A DNA stretch of 64,000 nucleotides from Sphingomonas sp. SORGH_AS_0879. GTDB lineage: Bacteria; Pseudomonadota; Alphaproteobacteria; Sphingomonadales; Sphingomonadaceae. Both the position numbers and the translations under genes were made by a program. Shown here piece after piece: positions 61,708-64,000 of this stretch (position 1 is the first letter of the stretch; each line of letters starts with the position of its first letter). The stretch is taken from assembly GCF_030819175.1 (NCBI RefSeq), contig NZ_JAUTBJ010000002.1, positions 2,999,001-3,063,000 on the forward strand, written 5' to 3'. The notes beneath the pieces were generated by a model that had not been told where the DNA came from, ran no database searches, and was given only the letters and a program-made list of their open reading frames with translations.

Positions 61708-62850
61708 TCAACGAGGGGTGGTCGGTGTGGCGGCGGGCTGAGCCGGACGCGCCTTGGCCCAGGCTTGGTTGCGGGCGGTCATCGCCTGCATCGCCTGAGC
61801 GAAACCATTGAGCGACAGCGGCAGCACCACCGGCTTGCCCGATCGGTCGGCGACCGCGATCAGCCCCTTGGCCGCCTTAAAAAAGGGTTCGATCTCGGCG
61901 CGGGTCATGACCCGGTCGATGAAGCAGCCATCCGCCTCGCAGCGGGTGATATGGAAGCCCGGCACGTCGGTCTTCTCGTCCAGCCGGATCAGCGGCGCGG
62001 TCTGGACCAGCACGCCCAGTGGCACCTGGAACTGGACGCCGTAGCGGTCGCCCTGCCCGGCATAGGCGAAGGAGAAGCGAAGCGGCTGGGTATCGCCTTC
62101 CTTCCGCTGCACACCTTGCACCACTTCGCACGGCGGCAATTCCGCGCGCTCGACGCACAGAACCGACCAATCGCCATAGCGCTCGGGTTGCGCGGCGGGG
62201 GTCGCGGCTTGCGGTGGTGTCGCGGTCGGCGCTCCCGATGCCAGAGCGGCAGCGGCCAATAGCGGAATCATCGTGTCTTTCCTTCCTGTGTCATGGGGAG
62301 TCCGGCCACCGGCCAGGATCGCGGAGTTACGACCGAGCATGTCGGCGAAGGCACCGGCAAAGCCTTGACGGGCCAGTGGAATGTCCTGCGAACCTGCAAT
62401 GCGGTCGCGGAAGCGAACATGGATGTCGGGTGCCTGCGCCATCCCCTGGCCCAGGGTCAGCGGCAATATCGCTCCGGCGAGGCATCGCACCGCGTCGCAG
62501 TCGATCACCGGCAGTTCCAGCGGCGTGGTCGCACCGAGTTGGAGCAGCACCCCCTGCCCCCTCGCCAAGCTGGGAGGCAGGGCCAGTTGAACGGCGCAGC
62601 GCGCCCGGCCGTCGTTACAGCTCAGCGAGACTTGCAGGACCGGCTGCCCGGCGCGGGCGCTATCCTCCACGCGCTGCGCCACCTGGCAATAATCGACCCG
62701 CCCCGCGGTGTTGGGGCATTGCACCGCCCATGCGCCATAAACGGCAACGGGCGGAGCCGGAGGTGGTGGGCTGGCATCGGCGACGGTGGGGATCGCGGCG
62801 AAGGCGAGCAGAACCGCCGCGATCATCCTTTCCCAACCGGCACCGGACAT
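61708..62850 (-). CDS. Tandem IalB-like (invasion-associated locus B) protein with internal start
   Basis: One uninterrupted frame of 380 residues from ATG 62850, 10 bp after the haemagglutinin-like gene. The first half (1-193) has a signal peptide ('MIAAVLLAFAAIPTVADA') and the IalB pattern 'YGAWAVQCPNTAGRVDYCQVAQRV' with paired cysteines. A second complete IalB-like unit starts at an internal ATG (62271) with its own signal-like sequence ('MIPLLAAAALASG') and a GGAAGG site upstream, continuing 'YGDWSVLCVERAELPPCEVVQGV'. The stop between the halves has been lost or was never present. Both a fusion and a separate 187-residue protein may be made. Both forms are predicted to be periplasmic. Confidence 0.82.
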   Translation of the reverse strand: MSGAGWERMIAAVLLAFAAIPTVADASPPPPAPPVAVYGAWAVQCPNTAGRVDYCQVAQRVEDSARAGQPVLQVSLSCNDGRARCAVQLALPPSLARGQGVLLQLGATTPLELPVIDCDAVRCLAGAILPLTLGQGMAQAPDIHVRFRDRIAGSQDIPLARQGFAGAFADMLGRNSAILAGGRTPHDTGRKDTMIPLLAAAALASGAPTATPPQAATPAAQPERYGDWSVLCVERAELPPCEVVQGVQRKEGDTQPLRFSFAYAGQGDRYGVQFQVPLGVLVQTAPLIRLDEKTDVPGFHITRCEADGCFIDRVMTRAEIEPFFKAAKGLIAVADRSGKPVVLPLSLNGFAQAMQAMTARNQAWAKARPAQPAATPTTPR

Positions 62851-62860
62851 GGCCCGATGC

Positions 62861-64000
62861 TCAGTTGCCGACATAATAGACCGCATCCCCCAGGTTCGTC
62901 TGCGGGACCACCTGCCGATACACCGCCTTGGCGTCCTGATCGCCGAAGCGCGCGGTGACATAGGTGATATCGGCCTTGGACGTGATGGCCGCATCGGTCA
63001 GCATCTTGCCCGCCCCGCCCGCGATCGTGGCGTCGGCCGGTTCCCCCTTGAGAAGCGCTGCGACGCCGGTTCCATCGGCGGAAACGGGGGTGCTCGCCAC
63101 CGCCTCGAAGGCCGGGGCGCCGGGCGGAAGGGCACCCGCGGTCGCCGGACCACCGGTGAACAGGCTACCCACCCCGATGGCCGTCGTCCCCAATCCGCCG
63201 CCCGAAGCCGAACTGATCACGGCGGCGCGTGCAGCCAGGTTGTCGGCCGCGATTCTCGCCTGATCGATCAGACCGCCCGCCGTGCACGAACCGGAGATCT
63301 TGCCCGACCCGGACGTGCACGACACCGTGCCGCCGAAATGGTTGCCGCTATTGGTCAGCGTGATATCGCCAACCGCCTTCAGCACGGCATCGCCCGTGAC
63401 CGTGACATACCGATCCTGCAGGATGCGGCCCGCGCCGTTCCTCCCCGCCGTCACCGACAGGTCGCGTCCGACATGGGTCGGCCCGCCCAGGACGGCGTCG
63501 CCGCCCGCTATGATCGTCAGATCACGCGATGCGTCGGTTCCTCCGGCCCGCACCGCCCGATCGCCGACCAGCGTCACATCGCGCCCCGAAATCGACAACG
63601 TCTCGAGATCGCCAGCCCCCTGATGAATGGCGACGTCGCCCGTCACCGCGATCGCACCGCCCGTCTGGGTGAAGCCGTCAAGGACCGTCACATGGCCCGC
63701 GCCGGTCAGCGCCCCGCCCCGCTGGACCAGCGTGTCGATGCGCAGATCCCTGGCGACGACCAGATTGCCCTTGAGCAAGGTCAGCACGGTATCGGTGCTG
63801 CTGGGCACCATGTCGGCGTCCGGGGTGGTGAGCAGCCGGTCGATCAGCACGCGCCTTGCCCCGTCGAAGTTGATCGCCGTGCTGGTCGGGAGGACGACAT
63901 CGGCGACATTGGCCTCGTCGGGGATCGCGCGCCCCGCCCAGTTGGCGGGATCGAACCAGCTCTTGCCGTCCCCCTTGCCGGTCCAGACGACACTGGCCAG
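62861..64000 (-). CDS. Filamentous-haemagglutinin-like surface protein, C-terminal part only (5' end outside the window)
   Basis: About 379 residues are visible; the frame is open to the right edge. Repeated short beta-helix units ('GDVAIHQGAGDLETLSISGRDVTLVGDRAVRAGG', 'DLTIIAGGDAVLGG', 'VTVTGDAVLKAVGDITLTNSGNHFGGTV') and the segment 'WTGKGDGKSWFDPANWAGRAIPDEANVADVVLP' are typical of two-partner-secreted haemagglutinin/adhesin proteins. The visible end has no toxin domain. It precedes the IalB-like and SapC genes in the same direction, forming a surface-protein operon. Confidence 0.85.
   Translation of the reverse strand: MASVVWTGKGDGKSWFDPANWAGRAIPDEANVADVVLPTSTAINFDGARRVLIDRLLTTPDADMVPSSTDTVLTLLKGNLVVARDLRIDTLVQRGGALTGAGHVTVLDGFTQTGGAIAVTGDVAIHQGAGDLETLSISGRDVTLVGDRAVRAGGTDASRDLTIIAGGDAVLGGPTHVGRDLSVTAGRNGAGRILQDRYVTVTGDAVLKAVGDITLTNSGNHFGGTVSCTSGSGKISGSCTAGGLIDQARIAADNLAARAAVISSASGGGLGTTAIGVGSLFTGGPATAGALPPGAPAFEAVASTPVSADGTGVAALLKGEPADATIAGGAGKMLTDAAITSKADITYVTARFGDQDAKAVYRQVVPQTNLGDAVYYVGN

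Overview
The window looks like a chromosome segment of a sphingomonad (Alphaproteobacteria, Sphingomonadales). GC is high, operons are packed with ATGA or GTGA stop/start overlaps, there is a large TonB-dependent receptor, SapC and IalB-like secreted proteins, CCCCGGCGAA-type REP palindromes, and IS families common in that group. This assignment is inferred from gene content, not from a marker gene.

Layout. 1-3.7 kb: a 3'-truncated M16 zinc peptidase divergent from a MocR-type regulator that lacks the PLP lysine. 3.7-9.3 kb: a decayed mobile region with a frameshifted tyrosine recombinase, two small genes, an IS701-family element (TSD CTGG) and an IS5-family element. 9.3-38.7 kb: one large catabolic locus in three transcription units. 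Unit A (minus, 21.0 to 9.3 kb) encodes acyl-CoA dehydrogenase, thiolase, SDR, a second acyl-CoA dehydrogenase, enoyl-CoA hydratase, an APH-fold kinase, a second hydratase, a second thiolase, a flavin reductase, a [2Fe-2S] ferredoxin, an alpha-methylacyl-CoA racemase, a GFA-domain protein and an SDR; an acyl-CoA ligase diverges from it. Unit B (minus, 29.4 to 22.7 kb) encodes TonB receptor, cytochrome P450, AraC regulator, Zn-alcohol dehydrogenase and ferredoxin reductase. Unit C (plus, 29.6 to 38.7 kb) encodes aldehyde dehydrogenase, propionyl-CoA carboxylase beta, a small membrane protein, methylmalonyl-CoA epimerase, methylmalonyl-CoA mutase, biotin synthase and propionyl-CoA carboxylase alpha. 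Together they read as uptake, P450 hydroxylation, oxidation to an acid, CoA activation, beta-oxidation of a methyl-branched chain with C2 racemisation, and channelling of propionyl-CoA to succinyl-CoA. The substrate is unknown; an isoprenoid or steroid-like side chain is a reasonable guess. A 20-bp element is shared by the two divergent promoter regions.

38.7-43.1 kb is a graveyard: a TonB siderophore-receptor pseudogene, a LysR pseudogene, an intact IS407-group IS3 element (TSD AGTT), an IS630 fragment, and an IS3 fragment fused to a truncated recombinase. 43.4-45.8 kb is an RNA-repair/ribosome-rescue operon (unknown 167-aa protein, RtcB ligase, PrfH) with two overlapping small ORFs in front. 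45.8-47.6 kb is a fluoride-resistance unit: a fluoride riboswitch, a CLC-F type antiporter and a short DUF190-like protein.

47.7-64 kb: a YncE-like beta-propeller whose 5' end is fused to a truncated IS110 element, a subtilisin-like lipoprotein with a secreted partner, a cluster of unrecognised possibly plasmid-derived genes, an OmpW porin, a quinone oxidoreductase/LysR pair, and a surface-protein locus (winged-helix protein, two SapC proteins, a tandem IalB-like protein, and the C-terminal part of a filamentous-haemagglutinin-like protein running off the right edge).
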